NCBI RefSeq assembly: GCF_900177415.1
Contig: NZ_FXAF01000001.1
Span: 64,501-128,500 of the forward strand
Length of the DNA stretch: 64,000 bases
Direction of reading: 5' to 3'
DNA from: Xaviernesmea oryzae
GTDB taxonomy: Bacteria > Pseudomonadota > Alphaproteobacteria > Rhizobiales > Rhizobiaceae
Shown one piece after another: positions 18,574-27,816 of the stretch. The position numbers and the translations under genes are program-made. Numbering within the stretch: position 1 is the first letter of the stretch; the number at the start of each line of letters is the position of its first letter. The notes beneath the pieces were generated by a model. The model made no database searches. It saw nothing but the letters and a program-made list of their open reading frames with translations, and was not told where the DNA came from.

Positions 18574-19569
18574 TTATGCTCCGAGAACGATGTTGGCGGC
18601 GCTCTCCTTCAGCTCGACGCCGAAGGCGCGCTGGTACTGTTCGGCAACCAGCGTGCGTTCCAGCTCGTCGCACTTGTTGAGGAAGGTGATGCGGAAGGCG
18701 AAGGCGATGTCGCCGAAGATCTCGGCGTTTTCCGCCCAGGTGATCACTGTGCGCGGGCTCATGACGGTCGAAAGATCGCCGTTGATGAAGGCCGAACGGG
18801 TGAGGTCGGCGACGCGCACCATCTTCGAAACCGTCTCGCGGCCTTCGGCGGTCGCACCGAACGACTTCACCTTGGCGGCGACGATATCGACTTCCTTCTC
18901 ATGCGGCAGGTAGTTCAGCGTCGTGACGATCGACCAGCGGTCCATCTGCGCCTGGTTGATCTGCTGCGTGCCGTGATAGAGGCCGGTCGTATCGCCGAGG
19001 CCCACCGTGTTGGCGGTCGCGAACAGGCGGAAGGCGGGGTGAGGACGGATGACACGGCTCTGGTCGAGCAGCGTCAGGCGGCCGGAGGATTCCAGGACGC
19101 GCTGGATGACGAACATGACGTCCGGGCGGCCGGCATCGTATTCGTCGAAGACGAGCGCAACATTGTGCTGATAGGCCCAGGGCAGGATGCCGTCCTTGAA
19201 TTCGGTGACCTGCTTGCCGTCCTTGAGCACGATCGCGTCCTTGCCGACGAGGTCGATACGGCTGACATGGCTGTCGAGGTTGACGCGCACGCACGGCCAG
19301 TTGAGGCGGGCGGCGACCTGCTCGATATGGGTGGACTTGCCGGTGCCGTGGAAGCCGGACACCATCACGCGCCGGTTATGCGCGAAGCCGGCGAGGATGG
19401 CGAGCGTCGTATCGCGATCGAACAGGTAGTCCGGATCGAGATCCGGAACATAGGGGTCGCCGTTGCTGTAGGCCGGAACCTTGATATCGGTATCGATGCC
19501 GAAAACTTCCCGGACCGAAACGGTCGTGTCGGGAAGGTTGGAAATATCCAAATCAATCTTACTCATCAT
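18574..19569 (-). CDS. cobS: cobaltochelatase AAA+ subunit CobS
   Basis: ATPase motor of the aerobic cobaltochelatase. The 331-residue protein has Walker [10 protein letters not shown] at 72-80, Walker B in [13 protein letters not shown], and the AAA+ sensor region [20 protein letters not shown]. Two ATG codons in a row begin it (19569 and 19566). GGAGAG directly precedes the first, so the second has better spacing; the difference is one residue. It follows the J-domain gene after 58 bases and precedes cobT after 15, so the three are probably one transcript. Confidence 0.95.
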   Translation of the reverse strand: MMSKIDLDISNLPDTTVSVREVFGIDTDIKVPAYSNGDPYVPDLDPDYLFDRDTTLAILAGFAHNRRVMVSGFHGTGKSTHIEQVAARLNWPCVRVNLDSHVSRIDLVGKDAIVLKDGKQVTEFKDGILPWAYQHNVALVFDEYDAGRPDVMFVIQRVLESSGRLTLLDQSRVIRPHPAFRLFATANTVGLGDTTGLYHGTQQINQAQMDRWSIVTTLNYLPHEKEVDIVAAKVKSFGATAEGRETVSKMVRVADLTRSAFINGDLSTVMSPRTVITWAENAEIFGDIAFAFRITFLNKCDELERTLVAEQYQRAFGVELKESAANIVLGA

Positions 19570-19627
19570 CTCTCCAGGGCGCGGGCCGCCGCCCGGCCGT
19601 CGTCCTCACTGCCATAATTTTTACGGC

Positions 19628-20251
19628 TTAGCAGAAACCCGCCTGCTTCAACAACTGATATGCTTGAATCACGGCGCGAAAACGTTCTTCCGAACCGCGG
19701 TCGCCGCCATTGGCATCCGGGTGGTGCTTCTTGACCAGTTCCTTGTAGCGGCTCTTGATTTCGGTCGACGTGGCGCTGGCAGTCAACCCCATCGTATCGA
19801 AAGCCTTGGCTTCCAGCGTCTTCAGCTTGCGTTCCTGGGTCTGGAAGCGCCCGCCGCCCGGCCGTCCCTGTGAAACGAAGCCGAACGGGTCCTTGAAGCG
19901 CTGTGCGGTGGCGCCGCCCGACCGGACGGTCGAATGAAGCGGCGCGTGCTTCGCAGCCTTGTTGACGCCGAGCGTCCAAGTCGGACGATGGCCGGTGACC
20001 GCTTCCTTCTGGTAGCGGGCGATCTCTCCGTCCGAGAGGCCGGAAAAGTAGTTGTAACCCTTGTTGTATTCCTTCACGTGCTCGAAACAGAAAAGAAAGA
20101 ACTGGCCTTCCGCGTTGCGGCCCACGGGCGCGCGGTGGGCGCCGGGCTTGTCGCACCCGTCCCACTGGCAGGTCGGCGCCTGGGCGACCGTTTCCTGCTC
20201 CCGTTTCCGGCGCGTCCGGATACGATCGAAATATTTGGAATCTAGCTTCAT
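19628..20251 (-). CDS. J-domain (DnaJ-like) protein upstream of cobS
   Basis: A 207-residue protein with the J domain at its C-terminus (about 150-205), the reverse of classical DnaJ. The HPD tripeptide is present in KKHHPDANGGD, so it should stimulate an Hsp70 ATPase. The N-terminal part has CQWDGCDKPGAHRAP and FLFCFEHVKEYN, whose Cys and His pairs suggest a small metal site. The start MKLDSKYFDRIR at 20251 has no strong ribosome site but is the conserved beginning. It is widespread in rhizobia at this locus, divergent from bolA and ahead of cobS. The client is unknown; a link to chelatase assembly is only suggested by position. Confidence 0.85.
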   Translation of the reverse strand: MKLDSKYFDRIRTRRKREQETVAQAPTCQWDGCDKPGAHRAPVGRNAEGQFFLFCFEHVKEYNKGYNYFSGLSDGEIARYQKEAVTGHRPTWTLGVNKAAKHAPLHSTVRSGGATAQRFKDPFGFVSQGRPGGGRFQTQERKLKTLEAKAFDTMGLTASATSTEIKSRYKELVKKHHPDANGGDRGSEERFRAVIQAYQLLKQAGFC

Positions 20252-20378
20252 AAGGCCCTCATTATGGGATGGCCGGCAGGGCACGACAAGAATTGACAAA
20301 GCGGTTTGTTACTGGTTTCTGGGATGCCCCTTTTTGCGTCGCGTCACCGCGATCCGAACATCGCAACGGAGCCGAAAA

Positions 20379-20660
20379 ATGTCCCTCAAAGCCCGGATCG
20401 AAGCCACGCTCACCGAAAATCTCCTGCCCGAACGGCTGATCGTCATCGACGAAAGCCATCAGCATGCCGGCCATCAGCCGCAATTCACCGGAGCGGGCGA
20501 GACCCACATGCGGGTTCGCATCGTCTCTGCGAAATTTGCCGGAATGAGCCGGATCGACCGGCATCGGACGGTGAATGCCTTGCTGAAGCCGGAGCTCGAC
20601 GCGGGCCTGCACGCTCTCGCGGTGGAGGCTGCGGCACCCGACGAACCGACACGCTGGTAG
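20379..20660 (+). CDS. bolA: BolA family protein
   Basis: A 93-residue BolA-fold protein. The conserved signature is seen in the segments VIDESHQHAGH, THMRVRIVSAKFAGMSRIDRHRTVNALL and LHALAVEAAAP. The conserved His in RIDRHR is the residue that helps bind a shared [2Fe-2S] cluster with monothiol glutaredoxins. CGGAG lies nine bases before the ATG. It is divergent from the J-domain gene with 127 bases between. In rhizobia BolA is linked to iron homeostasis together with Grx4, a general family statement that I have not tested here. Confidence 0.92.
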   Translation: MSLKARIEATLTENLLPERLIVIDESHQHAGHQPQFTGAGETHMRVRIVSAKFAGMSRIDRHRTVNALLKPELDAGLHALAVEAAAPDEPTRW

Positions 20661-20848
20661 CAGGGTTTAGATAGGGATGACAGGGCGGCAGGCCAAGACC
20701 TCACCATCATGAGATGCCGCTTTAGCCGGCGGCGCTTAGCCTTCCCTTTTCGCGGAACTGGGAAATATGCTTATGCATGAAGTTTGTAGAGCATATCTCC
20801 AAACACGGAACTCGGAACGTTTCGTCATGGCAAAGTGAGGGAATGGTA

Positions 20849-21304
20849 ATGGACTGCAAAAATCTTCGCATTGTTTGTTTGATGTCGGCTCTCGTCATTC
20901 CCGGCGGCGCGGCAACGGCCCAGGAAAAGACGGTCAATCAGGCGATCGACCAGAGCCTTGGGGACCACACCAAATACGAGACGGTCATCAAGGCGCTTCA
21001 GAAGGCGGTAGCGGCTCATGATGCCGCAGGCGTCGCAGCTCTTGTGAGCTATCCGATCGGAGTAAAGGTTCACGGGAAAGAGACGAATATCAAATCGGCG
21101 AAGGCTTTCGTCGACCACTACGACGGGATCATGACGCCGAGAATCACCAAGGCCGTCGTCGATCAGAAATACGAAGACCTCACCGTCAATTACCAGGGCA
21201 TCATGTTCGGAAACGGTCAGGTGTGGGTCAACGGCATCTGCCATGACAATGCCTGCAACAACTTCGATGTGAAGGTGATCACCATTCAGGAAGGGGCGAA
21301 CTAG
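20849..21304 (+). CDS. small exported protein of unknown function
   Basis: A 151-residue protein with a signal peptide (NLRIVCLMSALVIPGG, cleavage near AATAQ) and a mature part of about 127 residues. The region AVAAHDAAGVAALVSYPIG and the tail GNGQVWVNGICHDNACNNF suggest an NTF2-like small-domain fold, as in many exported rhizobial proteins, with two Cys that may form a disulfide. The start ATG 20849 has GAGGG seven bases upstream; an ATG two codons earlier is too close to it. It stands alone between bolA and the CorC/HlyC gene. I do not recognise a specific family. Confidence 0.6.
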   Translation: MDCKNLRIVCLMSALVIPGGAATAQEKTVNQAIDQSLGDHTKYETVIKALQKAVAAHDAAGVAALVSYPIGVKVHGKETNIKSAKAFVDHYDGIMTPRITKAVVDQKYEDLTVNYQGIMFGNGQVWVNGICHDNACNNFDVKVITIQEGAN

Positions 21305-21433
21305 TGGCAGGGCCAATTCTCTTGCCCCGCACGCAAGGCCTTAAAAAGCGTGGCTCCAAGCGGCACAGTGCCTCTTAAGACCGAAGCCGCCAACCTTCCG
21401 GGTTAAAACCTGAAGGCTCGGGTGCGACGAAGA

Positions 21434-22321
21434 CTACTCAGCCGGCAGCGTCTCTTCTTCCGCCGGGCGGATGCGCAGCCGCGTGATCCGGTTCTTCTCG
21501 CGCTTCATGACGATGAAGCGCTTGCCGTAGAAGGTGAAAGCCTGCCGCTCCTCCGGGATGAGCTTCGATTCGTGGATGACGAGGCCGGCGATCGTCGTCG
21601 CCTCCGTATCCGGCAGGTTCCAGTCGAGCGCGCGGTTCAGGTCGCGGATCGGCACCGAACCGTCGACGACGATCGATCCGTCCGCCTCGGGCCGCACCCC
21701 CTGGATCTCGATATCGTGTTCGTCGGCGATATCGCCGACGATTTCTTCCAGAATGTCCTCCAGCGTCACGATGCCCTGCACCTCGCCATATTCGTCGACC
21801 ACGACGGCGAAATGGACTTTTCGCCGCAGGAAGGCGTTGAGCTGGCCCTTGAGGCTCGTGCTGTCGGGCACGAACCACGGCTTCTGGGCGATCTTCACGA
21901 TATCGATGTTTTCCGGCTGCGCGTTCGGCTCGGCAAGCGCGCGCAGCAGATCCTTGGCATGCACCACGCCGATGATGTTCTCGGTCGAATTCCGCCACAC
22001 CGGCATGCGCGTGTAGGGGCTTTCAAGCACGGTGCGAACCGCCACGTCCGGCGGGTCGTCGGCATTGACCGCCCGCATCACCGTGCGGTGCTTCATGACG
22101 TCGGAGACCTCCAGCTCTTCCAGCTCGAAGAGGCCGCTCAGGCGGTCGCGGTCCTCCCGGTCGAAATCGCCTTCGCGGTGGAGGGCATCGAGCGCGGCAT
22201 GCAGGTCGTCGTGGCTGGAAAGGGCGAGCGTCTCCTGCGACAGGCAAACGCCGGACGAACGCAGGAGGCCGCGGATCACCGCGTTGACAGCGCGCGACAG
22301 CAGGCCTCCGTTCGACGTCAT
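21434..22321 (-). CDS. CorC/HlyC-type CBS protein lacking the DUF21 membrane domain
   Basis: A 295-residue protein with two CBS domains (about residues 75-200, including DVMKHRTVMRAV, VVHAKDLLRALAE and HFAVVVDEYGEVQGIVTLEDILEEIVGD) and a C-terminal CorC_HlyC domain from about 215. In rhizobia the gene after aroB usually encodes a protein of about 430 residues that begins with a DUF21 membrane domain. Here the start overlaps the aroB stop as ATGA, and the N-terminus (LLSRAVNAVIRGLLRSSG) corresponds to the end of that domain. Upstream on this strand is only aroB, so the membrane part is truly missing. The product should be soluble, like E. coli CorC. Confidence 0.85.
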   Translation of the reverse strand: MTSNGGLLSRAVNAVIRGLLRSSGVCLSQETLALSSHDDLHAALDALHREGDFDREDRDRLSGLFELEELEVSDVMKHRTVMRAVNADDPPDVAVRTVLESPYTRMPVWRNSTENIIGVVHAKDLLRALAEPNAQPENIDIVKIAQKPWFVPDSTSLKGQLNAFLRRKVHFAVVVDEYGEVQGIVTLEDILEEIVGDIADEHDIEIQGVRPEADGSIVVDGSVPIRDLNRALDWNLPDTEATTIAGLVIHESKLIPEERQAFTFYGKRFIVMKREKNRITRLRIRPAEEETLPAE

Positions 22322-23460
22322 TTCGGCCGTTTTTCCTCCAGGAAGCTCAGGACCTCGGACGACGGCACGTCGTTCGCGATGAAGGACTGGCCGATGCCGT
22401 GGGTGAGGATGAAGGTGAGCTTGCCGCCCTTGACCTTCTTGTCCTGCGCGATCGCATCGAGCAGCTTTTCGGTGGACGGCAGTTTTCCCGGAATGTCGCC
22501 CATCGACGTCGGCAGGCCGACGGCCTTCAGATGGGCCGCGACCCGCTGCGCATCGTCGGGGCTCGCGAGATTCATGCGCGCGGAGAACTGATGCGCCAGC
22601 ACCATGCCGATTGCCACGCCTTCGCCGTGCACCAGGCGGCTGCTGTCGTATTCGGTCGCGGCTTCCAGCGCGTGGCCGAACGTATGGCCGAGATTGAGCA
22701 GCGCCCGGCGGCCCGTCTCCCGCTCGTCCTCGACGACGACATCCGCCTTCGCCTGGCAGCTCACCGCGATCGCCTCGATCCGCTCCGGCCCGCCTTCGAA
22801 GACCTGTCTCCAGTTCTTCTCCAGCCAGGCGAAGAAATCCGGCTGGTCGATGAGCCCGTACTTGGCGACCTCCGCATAGCCGGCACGGAACTCCCGCTCG
22901 GTGAGCGTGTCGAGCACTGCCGAATCGGCAAGCACGAGGTCCGGCTGATGGAAGACGCCGAGCAGGTTCTTGCCGTGGCGGGTGTTGATGCCCGTCTTGC
23001 CGCCGACGGAGGAATCGACCTGCGCCAGAAGCGAGGTCGGGATCTGCACGAAGCGCACGCCGCGCCGGACGATGCCGGCCGCAAAGCCCGCCAGATCGCC
23101 GATCACCCCGCCGCCGAGCGCGATGACCGCATCGTTGCGCTCGATCCGGGCCGACAGCACCATGTCGGTGACGGTCGCCAGGTGCTCCAGGCTCTTGGTC
23201 TTCTCGCCGGCCGGCAGCGTCAGCGAGACGGCTTCGATGCCGTCCGTCTGCAGGCTGTCCATCAGCGCTTCCAGATAGAGCGGGGCCACATGCTCGTCGG
23301 TGACGATCGCGGCCTTGCGGCCCCTCAGCCTTGCGGTGATCTCGCCGCCGGCGCGCGTAATCAGGCCGGGGCCGATCAGGATGTCGTAGGCGCGCTCGCC
23401 GAGCGGCACATGGACGACGCGCTCCAGGGGACGTTCGGGAGATCGGGAGGACACGTTCAT
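22318..23460 (-). CDS. aroB: 3-dehydroquinate synthase
   Basis: Converts DAHP to 3-dehydroquinate in the shikimate pathway, with NAD and a metal ion. The 380-residue protein has the NAD-binding ALGGGVIGDLAGFAAGIVRRG and the motifs VDSSVGGKTGINTRHGKNL, LNLGHTFGHALEAAT and GEGVAIGMVLAHQFS, with metal-ligand His residues in the latter two. It overlaps aroK by 4 bases at its start and the CorC/HlyC gene by 4 bases at its end, so the three genes form a tightly coupled operon. Confidence 0.95.
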   Translation of the reverse strand: MNVSSRSPERPLERVVHVPLGERAYDILIGPGLITRAGGEITARLRGRKAAIVTDEHVAPLYLEALMDSLQTDGIEAVSLTLPAGEKTKSLEHLATVTDMVLSARIERNDAVIALGGGVIGDLAGFAAGIVRRGVRFVQIPTSLLAQVDSSVGGKTGINTRHGKNLLGVFHQPDLVLADSAVLDTLTEREFRAGYAEVAKYGLIDQPDFFAWLEKNWRQVFEGGPERIEAIAVSCQAKADVVVEDERETGRRALLNLGHTFGHALEAATEYDSSRLVHGEGVAIGMVLAHQFSARMNLASPDDAQRVAAHLKAVGLPTSMGDIPGKLPSTEKLLDAIAQDKKVKGGKLTFILTHGIGQSFIANDVPSSEVLSFLEEKRPK

Positions 23461-24041
23461 TGCAATTCACCTTCGCTGGAACGATCGCCCATGGCGACAA
23501 GCGCAGCCAGGACCTCGTTGACCATCACGTCCTTGCGGACATTTTCCGACTGCACCGTCAGATCGGCCTCCGCATAGATCGGATAGCGCTGGGTCATCAG
23601 GTTTTCGAGCGTCTGCCTGGGGTTCTCCGTCTTGAGCAACGGCCTGTGGTCGCGTTTGTTCACGCGCTCCCACAGAACATCGAGATCCGCTTTCAGCCAG
23701 ACCGAGACGCCGCCACGCTTGATCTGTTGGCGGGTATTCTCGTTGATGAAGGCGCCGCCGCCGGTCGAGACGACACGCGGGCCGCTCCTCAGGAGCCGCT
23801 CGATGACACGGGTCTCGAGGGAACGGAACTCCGCTTCGCCATAGGCTGCGAAGAGTTCGCTGACGGTCATGCGGGAAACTTTCTCGATCTCCGCGTCCGT
23901 ATCGATGAACGGGATGGAAAGGCTCTGCGCCACCAGGCGGCCGATCACCGACTTGCCGGCGCCCATCAGGCCGACAAAGACCAGATTGCGCCTGCCGAGC
24001 ACGGCGCGCGCCTTTTCGTTGAGTATCGGGGCTTCTATCAT
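23457..24041 (-). CDS. aroK: shikimate kinase
   Basis: Phosphorylates shikimate at the 3-hydroxyl. The 194-residue P-loop kinase has Walker A GLMGAGKS at 24-31, the substrate-binding DTDAEIE, FRSLETRVIERLL and the STGGGAF loop, and a lid with RDHRPLL. The start at ATG 24041 follows a sigma-70-like promoter closely, which leaves a short 5' leader. It is the first gene of aroK-aroB-corC-like, each overlapping the next by 4 bases. Confidence 0.95.
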   Translation of the reverse strand: MIEAPILNEKARAVLGRRNLVFVGLMGAGKSVIGRLVAQSLSIPFIDTDAEIEKVSRMTVSELFAAYGEAEFRSLETRVIERLLRSGPRVVSTGGGAFINENTRQQIKRGGVSVWLKADLDVLWERVNKRDHRPLLKTENPRQTLENLMTQRYPIYAEADLTVQSENVRKDVMVNEVLAALVAMGDRSSEGELQ

Positions 24042-24063
24042 CGTCGAGTCCGTTTCGAAAAAC

Positions 24064-24092
24064 GGTATCGACAAATGCTCAGGCAGCGTCAA
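24064..24092 (-). promoter_or_regulatory. candidate promoter of the aroK operon
   Basis: On the minus strand TTGACG (24092 to 24087) and GATACC (24069 to 24064) are 17 bases apart. The -35 box is near perfect and the -10 is only fair. It lies 23 bases before the aroK start, so the message would have a very short leader. Confidence 0.45.
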
Positions 24093-24197
24093 GCCGTCGC
24101 AACGGTTAAAGACTGCCGAGAAGAGTTTGTTCTTGCCGTTATATAAACCTTTATCGATATATTGCGCCCCAACTTCGCAGAGATTCAGGTCGCCTCG

Positions 24198-24353
24198 ATG
24201 CCCACCCTTTTCCGTTTCCTCTTCGTGCTGGCGGTGATCGCGGGCATCGTCTATGGAAGCATGGTGGCGCTGGTCGTGCTGGTGGAGCCGCGCGAGCGCG
24301 ACGTGACGGTGCGCATTCCCTCCGAGCGGCTGAACCCCGCCCCGCAGCGATAA
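24198..24353 (+). CDS. 51-residue single-pass membrane protein
   Basis: A small protein that starts at ATG 24198 with PTLFRFLFVLAVIAGIVYGS, continues in the same helix to about residue 29, and ends in a charged tail (VEPRERDVTVRIPSERLNP). It lies between the divergent aroK and the downstream xerD, with only 12 bases before the xerD start. It is probably co-transcribed with xerD. A gene of this kind is seen at the same place in other rhizobia as I recall. Function is unknown. Confidence 0.65.
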   Translation: MPTLFRFLFVLAVIAGIVYGSMVALVVLVEPRERDVTVRIPSERLNPAPQR

Positions 24354-24365
24354 CCTCAGGTGGAG

Positions 24366-25322
24366 ATGACCGACCTTTCCCGCGCCCATATCGAAGCTTT
24401 CCTCGAAATGATGAGCGCCGAGCGGGGCGCGGCCGGCAATACGCTCGCATCCTACGAGCGCGATCTCGAAGACCTGCATGCCTTCCTCGCCCCGAAGGGA
24501 AAATCGCCGCTCTCCGCCGAAAGCGCCGATCTTTCCGCCTATCTCCACCACCTGGGCAGGCAGGGCTTTGCCGCTTCCTCCCAGGCGCGCCGGCTTTCCG
24601 CCATGCGCCAGTTCTACAAGTTCCTCTACGCCGAAGGGCTGCGCGGCGACGACCCGACGGCGGTCCTCGACGCGCCGAAAAAAGGCCGGGCGCTGCCGAA
24701 GACCATGAGCGAGGACGAGGTGACGCGGCTTCTGGAGCTTGCCGGGAGGGAAGCGGCAGAACCCGGGCCGGACCGGCTCTCGCGCCTTAGGATGCTGGCG
24801 CTGCTCGAGCTTCTTTATGCCACCGGCATGCGCGTCAGCGAGCTCGTCTCGCTGCCGGTCAAGGTTCTCGATCAGGAAGGCCGTTTCCTGATGATCCGCG
24901 GCAAGGGCAACAAGGAGCGGCTGGTGCCGCTTTCCCGTTCGGCGATCGCCGCGATGAAATCCTATGGCGAGGCGCGCAAGGCGGCGCTCGCGGGAAAGGG
25001 AGACGACACCGGCGACAGTCCGTGGCTTTTTCCATCGGCCGGCAAGGAAGGCTATCTTCCCCGGCAGGTCTTCGCCCGCGACCTGAAAGGCCTTGCCGCC
25101 CGTGCCGGACTGAGAACCGCCGCAATCTCCCCGCATGTGATGCGCCATGCCTTCGCAAGCCATCTTCTGCAGAACGGAGCGGACCTTCGCGTGGTGCAGG
25201 AACTGCTTGGCCATTCGGACATTTCCACCACCCAAATCTATACGCATGTGCTGGAAGAACGGCTGCGCGAACTGGTGGAAACGCATCACCCTCTTGCAAA
25301 ACAGGCCAAAAACCGGGATTAG
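24366..25322 (+). CDS. xerD: site-specific tyrosine recombinase XerD
   Basis: With XerC it resolves chromosome dimers at dif under FtsK control. The 318-residue protein has the SAM-like N-terminal domain ([14 protein letters not shown]) and a complete catalytic set: R156 in TGMRVSEL, K180 in RGKGNKER, H257 and R260 in [10 protein letters not shown]283 in [10 protein letters not shown] and nucleophile Y292 in QIYTHV. The start ATG 24366 is preceded by AGGTGGAG; a GTG two codons earlier is possible. It lies in an ordinary core gene context, which fits XerD rather than a phage integrase. Confidence 0.93.
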   Translation: MTDLSRAHIEAFLEMMSAERGAAGNTLASYERDLEDLHAFLAPKGKSPLSAESADLSAYLHHLGRQGFAASSQARRLSAMRQFYKFLYAEGLRGDDPTAVLDAPKKGRALPKTMSEDEVTRLLELAGREAAEPGPDRLSRLRMLALLELLYATGMRVSELVSLPVKVLDQEGRFLMIRGKGNKERLVPLSRSAIAAMKSYGEARKAALAGKGDDTGDSPWLFPSAGKEGYLPRQVFARDLKGLAARAGLRTAAISPHVMRHAFASHLLQNGADLRVVQELLGHSDISTTQIYTHVLEERLRELVETHHPLAKQAKNRD

Positions 25323-25385
25323 AGGCCCCAAACTGAAAATGGGAACTCCGTGTTCCTGAGATAAAACAACCGGAAACCGGATCTC

Positions 25386-26339
25386 ATGCAGACCTATCTC
25401 GATTTCGAAAAGCCCATCTCGGACCTCGAGGGTAAGATCCATGAGCTGAAAAAGCTCGCCTCGGAAGACGAGAGCATCGATACGTCCGAGGAAATCGGCA
25501 GGCTCGAAACCCGGGTCAGGGAAGCGACCCGGGAAATCTATGCCAAGCTCGGCGCCTGGGAGAAGACGCAGGTCGCGCGCCATCCGCAGCGGCCGCATTT
25601 CGTCAACTACGCCGCACAGCTCTTCACCGACTTCACGCCGCTCGCGGGCGACCGGAATTTCGGAGAGGACGCCGCGATCCAGGCAGGCCTCGCCCGCTTC
25701 GATGGCCAGGCCGTCGCCGTCATCGGCCAGGAGAAGGGCCACGACACCAAGACGCGCCTCAAGCATAATTTCGGCAGCCCGCGCCCCGAAGGCTATCGCA
25801 AGGCGATCCGCATCATGGAAATGGCCGACCGCTTCGGACTGCCGGTGATCTCGCTCATCGATACGGCGGGCGCCTATCCGGGCGTCGGCGCCGAGGAGCG
25901 CGGCCAGGCGGAAGCCATCGCCCGGTCCACGGAAATGTGCCTGGCGCTCAAGGTGCCGATGGTTTCCGTCGTCATCGGCGAAGGCGGTTCGGGCGGCGCG
26001 ATCGCGATCGCCACCGGCAACCGGGTCTATATGCTCGAACATGCCATCTATTCGGTGATTTCGCCGGAAGGCGCCGCCTCGATCCTCTGGCGCGATTCGA
26101 CCCGGGCCCGCGAAGCGGCGACGAACATGAAGATCACCGCGGACGATCTGAAGGCGCTCGGCATCATCGACGACATCATTCCGGAACCGCTCGGTGGCGC
26201 GCACCGCGAGCCCGATACCGTAATCGCCGCAACCGGAAAGGTGATCGCCTCGGCGCTCGCGGATCTCGGCAAGCTTTCGGGCGAGGAATTGAGAACTGCA
26301 CGCCGCCAGAAATTCCTCGATATCGGCCGCAACCTCTGA
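25386..26339 (+). CDS. accA: acetyl-CoA carboxylase carboxyltransferase subunit alpha
   Basis: Alpha half of the carboxyltransferase that moves the carboxyl group from biotin to acetyl-CoA, giving malonyl-CoA for fatty acid synthesis. The 317-residue protein opens with [15 protein letters not shown] and carries [42 protein letters not shown] (in part) and [30 protein letters not shown] sequence, all typical of AccA. A weak hairpin lies after the gene (arms AAGCGGT at 26429 and ACCGCTT at 26454). It is monocistronic or follows xerD after 63 bases. Confidence 0.95.
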   Translation: MQTYLDFEKPISDLEGKIHELKKLASEDESIDTSEEIGRLETRVREATREIYAKLGAWEKTQVARHPQRPHFVNYAAQLFTDFTPLAGDRNFGEDAAIQAGLARFDGQAVAVIGQEKGHDTKTRLKHNFGSPRPEGYRKAIRIMEMADRFGLPVISLIDTAGAYPGVGAEERGQAEAIARSTEMCLALKVPMVSVVIGEGGSGGAIAIATGNRVYMLEHAIYSVISPEGAASILWRDSTRAREAATNMKITADDLKALGIIDDIIPEPLGGAHREPDTVIAATGKVIASALADLGKLSGEELRTARRQKFLDIGRNL

Positions 26340-26520
26340 CCTCTCGACATTCGCCGTCGAAACAGCCAAATTTGGCCACATTGCTGAGAACAGTGGAACC
26401 GGGGTGGTTTTGCTGGACAGGTGGATAGAAGCGGTTAAGAAGATGTAAAGCTTACCGCTTTATTGATCGAAGCCTGTACCGTATCCCGGTCGCTTATCGA
26501 AATCCATGTGGTCCGTCTCG

Positions 26521-27816
26521 ATGCGCCTGAAACACATCGCTCTTACCCTTCTCGTCGCGACCGCCCTGACGGGCTGCAATGATACGCTGGATTCGGCCGG
26601 CGTCGATCTGAAGTCCGTCAAGAACAAGGTCGAGCAGCCCCTGCCCTCCCGCATTATCGCGGAGATGCAGAAGAAGAACATGCCGCGCAATTCGCCGATC
26701 ATGATCCGCATCCTCAAGGAAGAGGGCAAGCTGGAAGTCTGGAAGGCGAGGGCCGACAGCCGCTTCGAAGTCATCAAGAGCTACGACATCTGCGCCTGGT
26801 CCGGAAAGCTCGGGCCGAAGGTCAAGGAAGGCGACCGTCAGGCGCCCGAAGGCTTTTACGGCCTGACGCCGGCGCATCTGAATCCCTATTCGAAATATTA
26901 CCTCGCCATCAATACCGGCTTCCCGAACCGCTACGACCAGGCCAACGGCCGCACCGGTTCCAACCTGATGATCCATGGCGCCTGCTCATCGTCCGGCTGC
27001 TATTCCATGACCGACGAACAGGTCCTGGAAATCTACGCCTTCGCCCGCGACGCCTTCAAGGGCGGTCAGACCGCCATCCAGCTCCAGGCCTTCCCCTTCC
27101 GCATGACCGCGGAGAACATGGTGCGCCACCGCGACAATCCGAACTTCGATTTCTGGAAGATGCTGAAGGTCGGCTACGACAATTTCGAAGTCACCAAGCG
27201 GCCGCCGGAAGTCAACGTCTGCGAGAAGAAATACGTCTTCAACCAGCAGCTCACCGGCAACGGCGCTTTCAACGCGGCTTCCGCCTGCCCGCCCATGTCG
27301 ACGCCGCCGGCCCTGATGGCCGCACTCTCCTCCTACGAGAAGACCTACGACGTCGCCTACCAGAAGGCCGTCGACAAGTTTGAAGGCAAGGTCTGGTACG
27401 AGCCGAGCGAGGCCGAACGCAAGGCGGTCGTCGCCGACAAGCGCAAGGGCCGCGATCTTGCCTACGCGCCGACAGGCACTTCGCTTCAGGCCGGCAAGCT
27501 GATGAGCGAAGCCGAATTCAAGGAAATGATGGAAAAGCGCATGGCCGCCCAGAACAAGCCGGCCAATACCATGCTCGCTTCCGCCGCTCCTTCGCCGCGC
27601 GCCGCCTCCGCCGCAGAACGCATGGCGCAGGACCGCGTGCCCACGGCAAGCACCTCGGCAACGGCACCGGCGGCGGTGCCCACCGTCACCACGGCTGAGG
27701 GCAGGACGACCACGGTTCCGGTTCCGGAACAGAACCCGCTCGCCTATGCGGCGCCGCCGGCGCAGGTCACCGAAGTCAAGAAAAAGCCGTTCTGGAAGTT
27801 CTGGAGCACGGAATGA
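26521..27816 (+). CDS. YafK-type L,D-transpeptidase family lipoprotein
   Basis: A 431-residue lipoprotein with lipobox LTGC (lipidated C19) after a hydrophobic signal. The catalytic domain (about 55-215) has the YkuD-type motif IHGACSSSGCYSM, with H152 and catalytic C160. The C-terminal third is rich in Ala, Pro and Thr and ends with KKPFWKFWS. The E. coli homologue DpaA (YafK) is an amidase/L,D-transpeptidase-fold enzyme that cuts Braun lipoprotein from peptidoglycan; whether this protein joins or cuts is not clear. Two in-frame ATGs (26506, 26521) are possible; I take the later one. Its stop overlaps the TusA-like gene as ATGA. Confidence 0.82.
   Translation: MRLKHIALTLLVATALTGCNDTLDSAGVDLKSVKNKVEQPLPSRIIAEMQKKNMPRNSPIMIRILKEEGKLEVWKARADSRFEVIKSYDICAWSGKLGPKVKEGDRQAPEGFYGLTPAHLNPYSKYYLAINTGFPNRYDQANGRTGSNLMIHGACSSSGCYSMTDEQVLEIYAFARDAFKGGQTAIQLQAFPFRMTAENMVRHRDNPNFDFWKMLKVGYDNFEVTKRPPEVNVCEKKYVFNQQLTGNGAFNAASACPPMSTPPALMAALSSYEKTYDVAYQKAVDKFEGKVWYEPSEAERKAVVADKRKGRDLAYAPTGTSLQAGKLMSEAEFKEMMEKRMAAQNKPANTMLASAAPSPRAASAAERMAQDRVPTASTSATAPAAVPTVTTAEGRTTTVPVPEQNPLAYAAPPAQVTEVKKKPFWKFWSTE

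Noticed and set aside
16798-19617. A 939-codon open frame on the plus strand, antisense to cobT and cobS
   Set aside because: It is a mirror of two well-defined genes in GC-rich DNA; it has no recognisable domain, and its composition (rich in Arg, Asp, His) is that of antisense frames.
18558-20260. A possible cobalamin riboswitch before cobS-cobT
   Set aside because: The spaces before cobS and the J-domain gene are 58 and 127 bases, and I see no B12 box there.
23457-26381. A 974-codon open frame on the minus strand extending beyond aroK through accA and xerD
   Set aside because: Only its last 194 codons are aroK; the rest is antisense to accA and xerD with no family match.
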